Positions 47,628 through 56,905 are shown, counted from the stretch's first letter. The stretch is DNA of 64,000 bases from Pseudomonas alkylphenolica (GCF_016009175.1 NZ_JADUCM010000010.1:102421-166420), one strand, 5' to 3'. Made by a program: numbers and translations. Notes: generated by a model from the letters alone, not told the origin.

Positions 47628-48419
47628 ATGACTACTTCCCCGTCACTGCTGAGCAATGTCGAAGCCGGCGTTGCCTGGATCACCCTCAACCGTCCCGATC
47701 AGCGCAACGCGCTGGACATCCCCAGCCTGAAGAAGCTGCATGCCTTGCTTGAAGACTGTAACGCCGACCCCGCGGTGCGGGTGGTGGTGCTGACCGGCAG
47801 CGGGCGCAGTTTCTGCGCCGGCGCGGACCTCGCCGAGTGGGCTGAAGCCGAAGCCCGTGGTGCGCTGGAAAGCTACGGCTGGACCGAGACCGCCCACGCC
47901 CTGATGCAACGCCTGCACAGCCTCGACAAACCGACGATTGCCGCCATCAACGGCACTGCTGTTGGCGCCGGGATGGACCTGACCCTGTGCTGCGACCTGC
48001 GTGTGGCCGCCACCTCGGCGCGTTTCAAGGCGGGCTACACCAGCATGGCCTACAGCCCTGATGCCGGGGCCAGCTGGCATTTGCCACGGCTGATTGGCAG
48101 CGAGCAGGCCAAACGCCTGCTGTTCCTCGATGAACTCTGGGGCGCGGAGCGGGCGCTGGCCGCCGGGCTGGTTGGCGAGGTGTGCGCCGATGACCAGCTA
48201 CTGGCGGTGACCGCCGAACTGGCCGGGCGCCTGGCCAATGGCCCGACCTTCGCCTTCGCCCAGACCAAACGCCTGATACGCGACGGCGCTCAACGCACCC
48301 TCAGCGAGCAGTTGCAGGCGGAACTGGCTGCCGGATTGCTGTGCGGGCGCAGTGAGGATGGCAACGAAGCATTGCGTGCGGCGGTTGAAAAACGCGCGGC
48401 AAAATTTGTTGGTAAATAA
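47628..48419 (+). CDS. Enoyl-CoA hydratase/isomerase in the aru locus
   Basis: A 263-residue crotonase-fold protein with the oxyanion segments SFCAGADLAEWA and AVGAGMDLTLC and a loop AYSPDAGASWHLPRL in which Asp takes the position of the second catalytic acid, the pattern of delta-3,delta-2-enoyl-CoA isomerase or PaaG-like enzymes. The start at 47628 has CGAGG upstream; the frame continues 24 codons further upstream without a site. First gene of an operon with acyl-CoA dehydrogenase, acyl-CoA synthetase, aruI and aruH. P. aeruginosa also has enoyl-CoA hydratase genes here, with no established role in the arginine pathway. Confidence 0.88.
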   Translation: MTTSPSLLSNVEAGVAWITLNRPDQRNALDIPSLKKLHALLEDCNADPAVRVVVLTGSGRSFCAGADLAEWAEAEARGALESYGWTETAHALMQRLHSLDKPTIAAINGTAVGAGMDLTLCCDLRVAATSARFKAGYTSMAYSPDAGASWHLPRLIGSEQAKRLLFLDELWGAERALAAGLVGEVCADDQLLAVTAELAGRLANGPTFAFAQTKRLIRDGAQRTLSEQLQAELAAGLLCGRSEDGNEALRAAVEKRAAKFVGK

Positions 48420-48450
48420 GTACTTACTCAACCTTCTTCAGGAACATTCC

Positions 48451-49611
48451 ATGAATTTCCAACTGACCCAAGAACAAGAAATGTTGGTGGAAGCGGTACG
48501 TAGTTTCGTTGCCAAGGAGCTGCTGCCCCACGAGGAGGCTGTCGATCGCGCCGATGAGGTGTCGCCTGAGCTGGCGGCGCAGATTCGCGGCAAGGCGATC
48601 GCTGCAGGCTTTTACGCATTCAACATGCCCGAAGAAGTCGGCGGTGGCGGTCTCGATTACCTGTCCCAGGCATTGATCGAGCGTGAGCTGTCGAAGGTGT
48701 CGTGGGCGGTGCATGTGTTTGTCGCGCGCCCGTCGAAGATTCTCATGGCCTGCAAGGGCGAACAGATCAACGACTACCTGCTGCCGTGCATCCAGGGCGA
48801 GAAGGTCGACTGCTTTGCCTTGACCGAACCGGGCGCCGGTTCTGACGCCAACGCGATCAAGACCCGTGCCGTGCGTGAAGGGGACGATTTCGTTCTCAAT
48901 GGCAGCAAACACTTCATCAGCCACGCCGGACATGCCGATTTCGCCATCGTCTTTGCCGTGACCGACACCTATGAGCACAACGGCCGCAAGCGCAACGCGG
49001 TTACCGCGTTCCTGGTCGACCGTGGTACGCCCGGCATGACCATTCGCCGTGGCCCCAAGTGTGTGAGCAACCGCGGTTATCACACCTACGAGCTGTTTTT
49101 CGACGATTGCCGCGTGCCAGCCAGCAAAGTGCTGGGCGAGGTGGGCAAGGGCTGGGAAGTGGCCAACGCCTGGCTCACCGCCGGGCGGGTAATGGTCGCT
49201 GCCAACTGCGTCGGCCAGGCCCAGCGCGCCCTGGATGTCTCGCTGCAATGGGCGGCGGACCGCAAGCAGTTCGGCCAGCCGATCGGTACCTACCAGGGCG
49301 TGTCGTTCAAGCTGGCCGACATGGCCACGCAGATCCGCGCCGCCGAGCTGTTGACCCTGCACACCGCCTGGAAGATGGACCAGGGCAGCATGACCGATGG
49401 TGAGGCCGGTATGGCCAAACTGTTTGCCAGTGAAGTGCTGGGCAAGGTCGCCGACGAAGCCGTGCAGATTTTCGGCGGCATGGGCCTGATGGATGAAGGC
49501 CCGGTGGAGCGGATCTGGCGCAATGCGCGGATCGAGCGGATCTGGGAGGGCACCTCGGAGATCCAGCGGCACATCATTTCCCGCGAACTGTTGCGCCCTC
49601 TGTTGCGTTGA
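48451..49611 (+). CDS. Acyl-CoA dehydrogenase in the aru locus
   Basis: A 386-residue FAD-dependent acyl-CoA dehydrogenase of normal length. Seen: CFALTEPGAGSDANAIKT (signature 1), the FAD-binding QFGQPIGTYQGVSFKLADM segment, and near the C-terminus QIFGGMGLMDEGPVERIWRN with ERIWEGTSEIQ, containing the usual C-terminal Glu/Gly position. AGGAA precedes the ATG. It is 31 bp after the enoyl-CoA hydratase gene. It would introduce a 2,3-double bond in an acyl-CoA thioester; in this setting a guanidino- or amino-acyl-CoA is conceivable but unproven. Confidence 0.92.
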   Translation: MNFQLTQEQEMLVEAVRSFVAKELLPHEEAVDRADEVSPELAAQIRGKAIAAGFYAFNMPEEVGGGGLDYLSQALIERELSKVSWAVHVFVARPSKILMACKGEQINDYLLPCIQGEKVDCFALTEPGAGSDANAIKTRAVREGDDFVLNGSKHFISHAGHADFAIVFAVTDTYEHNGRKRNAVTAFLVDRGTPGMTIRRGPKCVSNRGYHTYELFFDDCRVPASKVLGEVGKGWEVANAWLTAGRVMVAANCVGQAQRALDVSLQWAADRKQFGQPIGTYQGVSFKLADMATQIRAAELLTLHTAWKMDQGSMTDGEAGMAKLFASEVLGKVADEAVQIFGGMGLMDEGPVERIWRNARIERIWEGTSEIQRHIISRELLRPLLR

Positions 49612-49629
49612 TCGGGTCGGAGAACTCCT

Positions 49630-51729
49630 ATGTCGCAGTCGATTCGTGACAACCTCAAGCGCCTGCTGGCGCCACGTCATCTGGCCTTTGTCGGCGGACG
49701 CAGCATGGCCCGCGCGCTCAAGCGCTGTGCCGAAGGCGGTTATCAAGGCCAGATGTGGTTGGTCAACCCGCAGCACGACAGCATTGACGGCATTCCTTGC
49801 GTACGTAGCGTGGCTGAGTTGCCGTGTGGCCCGGATGCGGTGTTCATCGCTACCAACCGTGAACTGACGCTCACCTGCGTCGCCGAACTGGCCGCCATCG
49901 ATGCCGGCGGGGCGATCTGCTACGCCTCGGGCTTTGCCGAAGCCGGTGCCGAAGGCCAGGCACTGCAACAGCAACTTCTGAAGGCCGCTGGCAACATGGC
50001 GTTGCTCGGCCCGAACTGCTACGGCTTGCTCGACTACCTGCACAACAGTGCGCTGTGGCCGGTGGCCCATGGTGGCAAGGCGGTGGACAAGGGCGTGGCG
50101 ATCCTGACCCAAAGCGGCAACTTCGCCTACAACCTGTCGATGAGCGACCGCTCGTTGCCGGTGGCCTACATGGCCTCGGTCGGCAACCAGGCGCAGCTGG
50201 GCATCGCCGAACTGATGGATGTGCTGCTCGATGAACCGCGGGTAACGGCGATCGGCTTGCATCTTGAGGGCCTGAAGAACGTTCCGGGCTTTGCCCGCGC
50301 GGCACACAAGGCGCTGGAGAAGGGCATTCCGATCATCGCCCTGAAAACCGGGGTGTCGCAGATGGGTGCCGAGCTGGCCCTCAGTCATACCAGCTCGCTG
50401 TCCGGTTCCGATGCGCTCTACGACAGCCTGTTCCAGCGCCTGGGGGTGATTCGCGTCAGCGGCCCGGTGAGTTTTGCCGAAACCCTCAAGGCCGCTGCCT
50501 GTGGCAACTTGCCCAAAGGCCGCAGCCTGATCGCCCTGGCCTGTTCCGGTGGCGATGCCGGACTGATCGCCGATTACGCCGAACGCAACGACCTGAGCCT
50601 GCCCAAACTCGATGTAACTCAGGTTGATGAACTGGCTCAGGTACTGCCGGCCTATGCCAACCTGGTCAACCCGCTGGACTTCACCACGGCCATCTGGGGC
50701 GACGGCGCCGCCCTTGAGCGCATGCTCGACAGTGCCCTGCGCAGCGAGGCCGATGCGGCCATGCTGGTGCTTGACTACCCGGCCGAATTTACCGGCGAAC
50801 GCAAGGAGTGCGACCTGCTGCTGGAACTGTACAGCGCTGCGCTCAAGCGCCACGGCAAGATCGGCTTTGTTACCTCGGCCTTCCCCGAGCTGCTGCCGGC
50901 CAGTGCCCGCGAACGCCTGCATGGCCATGGCATTGCGGCGTTGCAAGGGGTTGAGGACGGGCTGGCAGCCTGGGGGCGGATCGCCGGCTACCAGAGCCAG
51001 CGTCAGGCCTTGTTGGCATTGGGCGAGTCGGCGCTGGTGCCGCTGTGCCCGCATGCGCTGGCAGGTGAGGGCGAGTTGCTCAATGAGTGGGATTCCAAGC
51101 AGGCATTGAAGGCTTTCGGCCTGCCGGTTCCCGCGGGCGTACTGAGCAGCGCCGATCAGGCCGTCAAGGCTGCAGAGGCGGTGGGTTATCCCCTGGTGCT
51201 CAAGGCTGTCAGTGCGCAATTGCCGCACAAGACCGAAGCCGGGGCCGTGGCGTTGAACCTGCGCGATGCGCAAGCGCTGGACACCGCCGTAAAACAGATG
51301 CGCGAACGGATTGGCGCCTATGCGCCGCAGGTGGCGTTTGACCAGGTATTGCTCGAACCGATGGCCAGCGCGCCACTGGCCGAGCTGATCGTCGGTATCA
51401 AGCCTGAAAACGACTTCGGCCTGGCCTTGGTGATCGGTGCGGGCGGCATCCTCGTCGAACTGCTCAAGGACAGCAAGACTCTGCTGCTGCCAACCACCGA
51501 TGGCGCCATTCGCGCAGCCGTGCTCGGTTTGCGCAGTGCCAGCCTGTTGCAGGGCTTTCGTGGCCGTGAACACGCCGACCTCGATGCCTTGGTCGCAGCC
51601 ATCCGCGCCGTCGCCGACTACGCCTGCGAAAACGCCGGGCAATTGCTGGAACTGGATGTGAACCCATTAATGGTTGGTGCTCAAGGCACCACCGCGGTCG
51701 ATGCCTTGATCCGCCTCGGCCAGGCGTAA
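49630..51729 (+). CDS. NDP-forming acyl-CoA synthetase (acetate-CoA ligase family)
   Basis: A 699-residue single-chain enzyme joining a CoA-binding domain (about 1-125), a succinyl-CoA-synthetase-like flavodoxin/ligase region with the phospho-histidine loop (ELALSHTSSLSGSDALYDSL, about 245-265), and a C-terminal ATP-grasp domain (KAFGLPVPAGVLSSADQAV; LIVGIKPENDFGLALVIGAG). Such enzymes make acyl-CoA from an acid, CoA and ATP, releasing ADP and phosphate. It follows the acyl-CoA dehydrogenase by 18 bp and precedes aruI by 10 bp, so it probably activates an acid from the arginine route, for instance 4-guanidinobutyrate. That substrate is a guess based on position only. Confidence 0.88.
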   Translation: MSQSIRDNLKRLLAPRHLAFVGGRSMARALKRCAEGGYQGQMWLVNPQHDSIDGIPCVRSVAELPCGPDAVFIATNRELTLTCVAELAAIDAGGAICYASGFAEAGAEGQALQQQLLKAAGNMALLGPNCYGLLDYLHNSALWPVAHGGKAVDKGVAILTQSGNFAYNLSMSDRSLPVAYMASVGNQAQLGIAELMDVLLDEPRVTAIGLHLEGLKNVPGFARAAHKALEKGIPIIALKTGVSQMGAELALSHTSSLSGSDALYDSLFQRLGVIRVSGPVSFAETLKAAACGNLPKGRSLIALACSGGDAGLIADYAERNDLSLPKLDVTQVDELAQVLPAYANLVNPLDFTTAIWGDGAALERMLDSALRSEADAAMLVLDYPAEFTGERKECDLLLELYSAALKRHGKIGFVTSAFPELLPASARERLHGHGIAALQGVEDGLAAWGRIAGYQSQRQALLALGESALVPLCPHALAGEGELLNEWDSKQALKAFGLPVPAGVLSSADQAVKAAEAVGYPLVLKAVSAQLPHKTEAGAVALNLRDAQALDTAVKQMRERIGAYAPQVAFDQVLLEPMASAPLAELIVGIKPENDFGLALVIGAGGILVELLKDSKTLLLPTTDGAIRAAVLGLRSASLLQGFRGREHADLDALVAAIRAVADYACENAGQLLELDVNPLMVGAQGTTAVDALIRLGQA

Positions 51730-51739
51730 GGAGCACAAC

Positions 51740-53347
51740 ATGCACAACACTCCATTGACTGGCGGCCAGGCACTGGTCCGCCTGTTGGCCAACTACGGTG
51801 TCGATACCGTGTTCGGCATTCCCGGGGTGCACACCCTGGAGTTGTACCGTGGCCTGCCCGGCAGCGGCATTCGTCACGTCCTCACCCGCCATGAGCAAGG
51901 CGCAGGCTTCATGGCCGACGGTTATGCACGGGTCAGCGGCAAGCCCGGTGTGTGCTTTGTCATCACTGGCCCGGGTGTCACCAACGCCGCCACGGCCATC
52001 GGCCAGGCTTATGCCGACTCGATCCCGATGCTGGTGATTTCCAGCGTCAACCACACTGCAAGCCTGGGCAAGGGCTGGGGCTGCCTGCACGAGACGCAGG
52101 ACCAGCGCGCCATGACCGCGCCGATCACCGCGTTTTCTGCGGTGGCCTTGAGCGCCGAAGACCTGCCGGAACTGGTTGCCCGCGCCTATGCGGTGTTCGA
52201 CAGCGAGCGGCCACGCCCGGTGCATATTTCCGTGCCGCTGGACGTGCTGGCGGCACCCGTCAAGCGTGACTGGAGCACCGAAGTGGTCCGCCGCCCAGGC
52301 CGTGGCCTGCCGTCCGGCAGCGTTCTGGAGCAGGCAGCGGCAAAACTGGCTGCAGCCAAACGGCCGATGATCATCGCCGGTGGTGGGGCACTGCAGGCCG
52401 CGGATGTACTGGAACAGCTGAGCACCCGCTTGGCGGCGCCGCTGTTCACCAGCGTTGCCGGCAAGGGCCTGCTGGCACCGGAAGCGCCGCTGAGTGCCGG
52501 CGCAAGCCTGTGTGTCGAGCCGGGCTGGAAACTGATTGCCGAAGCCGACGTGATTCTGGCCGTAGGCACCGAGATGGCCGCCACCGACTTCTGGCGCGAG
52601 CGCCTGGAGCTCAACGGCGAACTGCTGCGGGTGGACATCGACTCACGCAAGTTCAACGACTTCTATCCCTGTGCGCTGGCGTTGCAGGGCGATGCGCGGC
52701 TGACTGTCGGCGCGTTGCTGGAGCATTTGCCGGACAGCAAGCGTGACGCCGAGGCGGCTATCGCCAACGTTGCTGCCTTGCGCCAGGCTGTCAGGGCCAG
52801 CCATGGCCCGTTGCAGACCATTCACCAGGCGATTCTCGACCGGGTGGCGGCCGAGTTGCCGGCTAATGCCTTTATCAGTACGGACATGACCCAGCTGGCC
52901 TATACCGGCAACTATGCCTTTGCCAGCCGGGCGCCGCGCAGCTGGCTGCACCCGACCGGCTACGGGACCCTGGGTTACGGCGTGCCGGCGGGAATTGGCG
53001 GCATGTTTGCCACTGACGATCGCCCGGGCCTGGTGCTGGTCGGCGACGGCGGCTTCCTCTACACCGCCCAGGAACTGGCCACGGCCGTTGAAGAGCTGGA
53101 CCGGCCACTGGTGGTGCTACTGTGGAACAACGACGCGCTGGGGCAGATTCGCGACGACATGCTCAACCTGGATATCGAGCCGATCGGGGTGCTGCCGCGC
53201 AACCCGGACTTCGCCGGGCTCGGGCGGGCGTATGGTTGCACCGTGGCCCAGCCTCGTAGCCTCGATGAACTGCAACAGGAACTGCGCACCGGCTTTGCCC
53301 GCAACAGCGTGACCCTGATCGAGCTCAAGCACGCCTGCGCTCGCTGA
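51740..53347 (+). CDS. aruI: Thiamine-diphosphate 2-ketoarginine decarboxylase AruI
   Basis: A 535-residue ThDP enzyme of the acetolactate-synthase superfamily. Catalytic Glu52 (LTRHEQGAGFMADG), the central domain, and the ThDP/Mg motif GDGGFLYTAQELATAVEELD with the closing WNND are present. In P. aeruginosa AruI decarboxylates 2-ketoarginine to 4-guanidinobutyraldehyde, the second step of the arginine transaminase pathway. The next gene codes for the transaminase of the first step, and AruRS lies upstream, which supports the name over acetolactate synthase. It begins 10 bp after the synthetase gene with AAGGAG upstream. Confidence 0.88.
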   Translation: MHNTPLTGGQALVRLLANYGVDTVFGIPGVHTLELYRGLPGSGIRHVLTRHEQGAGFMADGYARVSGKPGVCFVITGPGVTNAATAIGQAYADSIPMLVISSVNHTASLGKGWGCLHETQDQRAMTAPITAFSAVALSAEDLPELVARAYAVFDSERPRPVHISVPLDVLAAPVKRDWSTEVVRRPGRGLPSGSVLEQAAAKLAAAKRPMIIAGGGALQAADVLEQLSTRLAAPLFTSVAGKGLLAPEAPLSAGASLCVEPGWKLIAEADVILAVGTEMAATDFWRERLELNGELLRVDIDSRKFNDFYPCALALQGDARLTVGALLEHLPDSKRDAEAAIANVAALRQAVRASHGPLQTIHQAILDRVAAELPANAFISTDMTQLAYTGNYAFASRAPRSWLHPTGYGTLGYGVPAGIGGMFATDDRPGLVLVGDGGFLYTAQELATAVEELDRPLVVLLWNNDALGQIRDDMLNLDIEPIGVLPRNPDFAGLGRAYGCTVAQPRSLDELQQELRTGFARNSVTLIELKHACAR

Positions 53348-53375
53348 CGTCCATACCCCATTAAGGAGGATTGCC

Positions 53376-54554
53376 ATGCGCTTTTCCGCTCTGACCCAAC
53401 GCATTGCCGGTGACGGCGCTGCCGCCTGGGATATTCACTACCGTGCCCTTGAGCTGCAGGCACAAGGCAAGGACATCCTTCTGCTGTCGGTTGGCGACCC
53501 GGACTTCGACACCCCGGCGCCCATCGTCCAGGCCGCTATCGACAGCCTGCACAACGGCCACACGCACTATTCGGACGTGCGCGGCAAACTTGCCCTGCGC
53601 CAGGCCATCGCCCGCCGTCATCAGCAACGCAGCGGCCAGCGGGTCGATGCCGACCAGGTAACGGTGCTGGCGGGTGCGCAGTGCGCACTGTTCTGTGTGG
53701 CGCAATGCGTGCTGAACCCCGGTGACGAGGTGATTGTTGCCGAACCGATGTATGTCACCTATGAAGCGGTGTTCGGCGCCTGTGGCGCAACGGTGATTCC
53801 GGTGCCGGTGCGTTCCGAGAACGGCTTTCGCGTGTGTCCCGAGGATGTTGCTGCGCGCATCACCCCGCGCACCCGTGCGCTGGCGTTGAACAGTCCACAC
53901 AACCCCTCGGGCGCGAGCCTGCCGCGTTCGACCTGGGAGGCGCTGGCGGAACTGTGCATCGCCCATGACCTGTGGCTGATCAGCGACGAGGTCTACAGCG
54001 AGCTGCTTTACGAGGGTGAGCACATCAGCCCCGGCAGCCTGCCGGGCATGGCCGAGCGCACGGCGACCTTGAACAGCCTGTCCAAGTCGCACGCCATGAC
54101 CGGCTGGCGGGTAGGCTGGGTGGTGGGCTCGACGGCGCTGGCCACACACCTGGAAAACCTGGCGCTGTGCATGCTCTATGGCTCGCCGGACTTTATCCAG
54201 GACGCCGCTGTAGTCGCCCTGGAGCAGCCGTTGCCAGCGCTGGTTGCAATGCGCGATGCCTATCGCCAGCGCCGCGACCTGGTCTGCGAGTGCCTGGCGG
54301 ATAGCCCGGGGTTGAAAGCGCTCAAGCCTGACGGCGGCATGTTCGTGATGGTCGATATCCGCGAAACCGGTCTCAGTGCCCAGGACTTCTCAAACCGCTT
54401 GCTGGACCGTCACGGTGTATCAGTGCTGGCGGGGGAGGCCTTCGGGCCGAGTGCGGCGGGGCATATCCGTTTGGGCCTGGTACTCGGTGACGAGCCACTG
54501 CGTGATGCCTGCCAGCGCATTGCCTGTTGCGCGGCAGAACTGATGGAGGCGTGA
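53376..54554 (+). CDS. aruH: Arginine:pyruvate transaminase AruH
   Basis: A 392-residue fold-type I (class I/II) aminotransferase. Pyridoxal-phosphate Lys237 lies in LNSLSKSHAMTGWRVGW; the Asn/Asp/Tyr cofactor contacts are in LNSPHNPSGASLP and ISDEVYSEL. AruH moves the amino group from L-arginine to pyruvate, giving 2-ketoarginine and alanine. Length agrees with the P. aeruginosa enzyme and the gene follows aruI by 28 bp with an AAGGAGG site, the known aruIH pair (order reversed relative to pathway order). It is last in the operon; a REP hairpin follows the stop. Confidence 0.9.
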   Translation: MRFSALTQRIAGDGAAAWDIHYRALELQAQGKDILLLSVGDPDFDTPAPIVQAAIDSLHNGHTHYSDVRGKLALRQAIARRHQQRSGQRVDADQVTVLAGAQCALFCVAQCVLNPGDEVIVAEPMYVTYEAVFGACGATVIPVPVRSENGFRVCPEDVAARITPRTRALALNSPHNPSGASLPRSTWEALAELCIAHDLWLISDEVYSELLYEGEHISPGSLPGMAERTATLNSLSKSHAMTGWRVGWVVGSTALATHLENLALCMLYGSPDFIQDAAVVALEQPLPALVAMRDAYRQRRDLVCECLADSPGLKALKPDGGMFVMVDIRETGLSAQDFSNRLLDRHGVSVLAGEAFGPSAAGHIRLGLVLGDEPLRDACQRIACCAAELMEA

Positions 54555-54580
54555 GACCAAGCGCCGCCCGCCTGGCTACT

Positions 54581-54662
54581 CCAACCTGTAGGAGCGAGGC
54601 TTGCCCGCGAAAGGGGCACCGCGGTGCGTGCTTCGCGGGCAAGCCACGCTCCTACAGGTTGG
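54581..54662. repeat. REP-type inverted repeat (short REPIN variant)
   Basis: Two 31-base arms (54581-54611 and 54632-54662, starting CCAACCTGTAGGAGCG) pair with a single mismatch. The core from GTAGGAGC to GCTCCTAC is 68 bp, shorter than the 88-bp copies. The right arm provides the TAG stop codon of the Rrf2-family gene. Confidence 0.85.
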
Positions 54663-55089
54663 CGTGTTCCTTGGGCGTATCGAACGCCACAAACAACTGG
54701 TCGGCGGTAATCGCACCGAGGTCCAGGCGCATGTTGGCTTCCAGCATCGCAAACAGCCGGGTGAACACCTCGAACACCTTGCAGTGGTCTTCCATGCCGG
54801 AGAAGGGGTTGTCGATCTTCTCGGCGATCAACGAGCTTTCCTGCACCGCGTCGTACACTTCGCGCAGGGTGATTTCACTGGCCGGACGGGCCAGGGTCAG
54901 GCCGCCGTGGGCGCCACGCCAGGACTTGAGGATGTTGGCCTTGACCATCAGCGAGACCAGGCTGCGCACGCGCGTGGGGTGGGTCTTGACCCATTTGGCA
55001 ATAGTCTCGGTACGCAGCTTCTGCGGGGCGTTGGCAGCCACGAACGACAGAATGTACGAGGCGGTGATCAGGCGAGTCGACTGGCTCAT
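54652..55089 (-). CDS. Rrf2-family transcriptional regulator
   Basis: A 145-residue Rrf2-type regulator: N-terminal helix-turn-helix (LITASYILSFVAANAPQKLR, then THPTRVRSLVSLMVKANIL) and the wing GAHGGLTLARPASEITLREV. The three cysteines that hold the Fe-S cluster in IscR and NsrR are missing; one Cys only occurs (DHCKVF), so it resembles the cluster-free YwnA/CymR-like group. It is divergent from the peptide-type ABC operon with a 162-bp shared region and is its likely regulator. Its final Leu-stop (CTG-TAG) is in a REP arm. Confidence 0.88.
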   Translation of the reverse strand: MSQSTRLITASYILSFVAANAPQKLRTETIAKWVKTHPTRVRSLVSLMVKANILKSWRGAHGGLTLARPASEITLREVYDAVQESSLIAEKIDNPFSGMEDHCKVFEVFTRLFAMLEANMRLDLGAITADQLFVAFDTPKEHANL

Positions 55090-55161
55090 GGTCTGCAGAA
55101 TCCTGTGAAAATTCCATCCTGAAAGGGGCTTGGCAGCGGTGTGTGATTGAGTCTAATGTAA

Positions 55162-55176
55162 TTGTCACGATGACAA
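55162..55176. promoter_or_regulatory. TTGTCA-N3-TGACAA palindrome, candidate Rrf2 operator
   Basis: A perfect 6-3-6 inverted repeat in the region between the divergent Rrf2-family gene and the ABC operon, followed at 55180-55189 by a second palindrome, CAAATATTTG. Either could bind the neighbouring regulator. Confidence 0.45.
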
Positions 55177-55251
55177 ATACAAATATTTGCAGCATCGATG
55201 CGTGCGAAGTTGGCTGAATCCTTTTCTCTGCGGTTCAACAGAGGCAATGCC

Positions 55252-56853
55252 ATGAGCGATAACAACAACAAAATTACTCAAGCGATGCACGACGGCGGCT
55301 TGCCGCGTCGCGATTTTCTCAAATTCAGCGCCACGGCCGCCGCCGTCGCCGGTGCCTTCGGCCTTGGCTTGCCGATGCGCGGCTGGGCCGAGGAGGCCAC
55401 GCCAAAAGCGGGGGGTGTGCTGCGCATGGGCCTGGCCGGTGGCAGTACCACCGACTCGCGGGACCCGGGGACCTGGGCCGATACCTTCACCTTTGTCGGT
55501 TTCTCGGCGGTGTACAACACCCTCAGCGAAATTGCCGTGGATGGCAGTGCCATTCCGGAACTGGCCGAGCGTTGGGAACTGAGCCCCGACGCACGCATCT
55601 GGACCTTCATCCTGCGCAAGGGCGTGACCTTCCATAACGGCAAGACCCTGGATGCCAACGACGTCGTGGCCTCGATCCAGCATCACCTGGGCGACACGTC
55701 CACCTCGGCGGCCAAGACCGTGCTCGGGGATGTGGCCCAGGTGCGCGCCGAAGGCAACGACACTGTGGTGTTCGAGTTGCATTCGGGCAACGTCGACTTT
55801 GCTTACGTGGTGGCTGACTATCACCTGGCGATCATGCCGGCCAAGGACGGTGTGGCCGACTGGCAATCTGGCGTTGGCACCGGCGGCTACCGCCTCAAGG
55901 GATTCGAGCCCGGCGTGCGCATGGACCTGGAGCGTAGCCCGGACTACTGGAAAGCGGGCAGGGCGCATTTCGCCAGCGCCGAATTGCTGGCCATTGCCGA
56001 TGGTGCGGCGCGGGTCAACGCGCTGGTCACCGGTCAAGTCGATGTGATCAACAAGGTCGACCTGAAAACCGTGGCCTTGCTCAAGCGCAACCCCAACCTG
56101 GCCATCGAGGAAACCAAAGGCGCCCAGCACTACACCTTCCCGATGCTGACCGACAGCACACAGTTCCAGGACAACAACATCCGCCTGGCCCTCAAGCATG
56201 CAATCAACCGTGAAACCTTGCTCGCCTCGGTGCTCTATGGCTACGGCCAGATCGGCAACGATCACCCGATCCAGCCCGGCAGCCGCTTCATCAACAGCGC
56301 GCTGGAACAACGCGCTTATGACCCGGACAAGGCGCGTTTCTACCTGCGCCAGGCCGGGGTCGATTCGCTCAAGGTGCGCCTGCAGGCCTCCGATGCCGCC
56401 TACACCGGCGCGGTGGATGCCTCGGTGCTGTTCAAGGAGCAGGCGCGTCAGGCCGGTATCGACATCGATGTGGTGCGCGAGCCGGCCGACGGCTTCTTCA
56501 GCAATGTGTGGATGAAGCAACCCTTCACCACCTCGTTCTTCTACAGCAGCCTGACCGCCGACCGCATGTTCAGCATTGGCTACGCCAAGGGCGCGGCCTG
56601 GAACGAAACGCACTGGGACAACACGCGCTTCAACGAACTGCTCAATGCCGCCCGGGGCGAGATGAACGCGCCGCTGCGTCAGGAGATGTACAACGAAATG
56701 CAGGCCCTGTGCCGCGACGACGGCGGCGCCATCGTGCCGCTGTTCGCAAGCTCGGTAGCCGCCCGCTCCAGGCGCGTCACCCATGCCGGGGTGACCGCAC
56801 CCTATGGCGAGCTGGACGGCCTGCGCCTGATCGAGCGCTGGTGGCAGGCCTGA
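55252..56853 (+). CDS. Family-5 ABC substrate-binding protein, Tat-exported
   Basis: A 533-residue dipeptide/oligopeptide-type binding protein. The start at 55252 has GAGG eight bases upstream. The N-terminus bears a twin-arginine signal (LPRRDFLKFSATAAAVAGAF, about 17-36), so it is exported folded, unusual for this family, which mostly uses the Sec route. The mature part has the family pattern LAERWELSPDARIWTFILRK and FHNGKTLDANDVVASIQHHL. Substrates of family-5 proteins include peptides, opines, nickel and glutathione; none can be chosen here. First gene of a five-gene operon with two permeases, a double ATPase and a quinone-reductase-like enzyme. Confidence 0.9.
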   Translation: MSDNNNKITQAMHDGGLPRRDFLKFSATAAAVAGAFGLGLPMRGWAEEATPKAGGVLRMGLAGGSTTDSRDPGTWADTFTFVGFSAVYNTLSEIAVDGSAIPELAERWELSPDARIWTFILRKGVTFHNGKTLDANDVVASIQHHLGDTSTSAAKTVLGDVAQVRAEGNDTVVFELHSGNVDFAYVVADYHLAIMPAKDGVADWQSGVGTGGYRLKGFEPGVRMDLERSPDYWKAGRAHFASAELLAIADGAARVNALVTGQVDVINKVDLKTVALLKRNPNLAIEETKGAQHYTFPMLTDSTQFQDNNIRLALKHAINRETLLASVLYGYGQIGNDHPIQPGSRFINSALEQRAYDPDKARFYLRQAGVDSLKVRLQASDAAYTGAVDASVLFKEQARQAGIDIDVVREPADGFFSNVWMKQPFTTSFFYSSLTADRMFSIGYAKGAAWNETHWDNTRFNELLNAARGEMNAPLRQEMYNEMQALCRDDGGAIVPLFASSVAARSRRVTHAGVTAPYGELDGLRLIERWWQA

Positions 56854-56905
56854 GGGCCGGACCTGCCGCGTCACCTTTCGTTGTGTCTGTTCGAGGAGCT
56901 GTCCG

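Noticed and set aside
48424..51642. A 1072-codon minus-strand frame across the acyl-CoA dehydrogenase and synthetase genes
   Set aside because: The plus strand has two clear enzymes with ribosome-binding sites here. The antisense frame is open only because stop codons are rare in GC-rich third positions.
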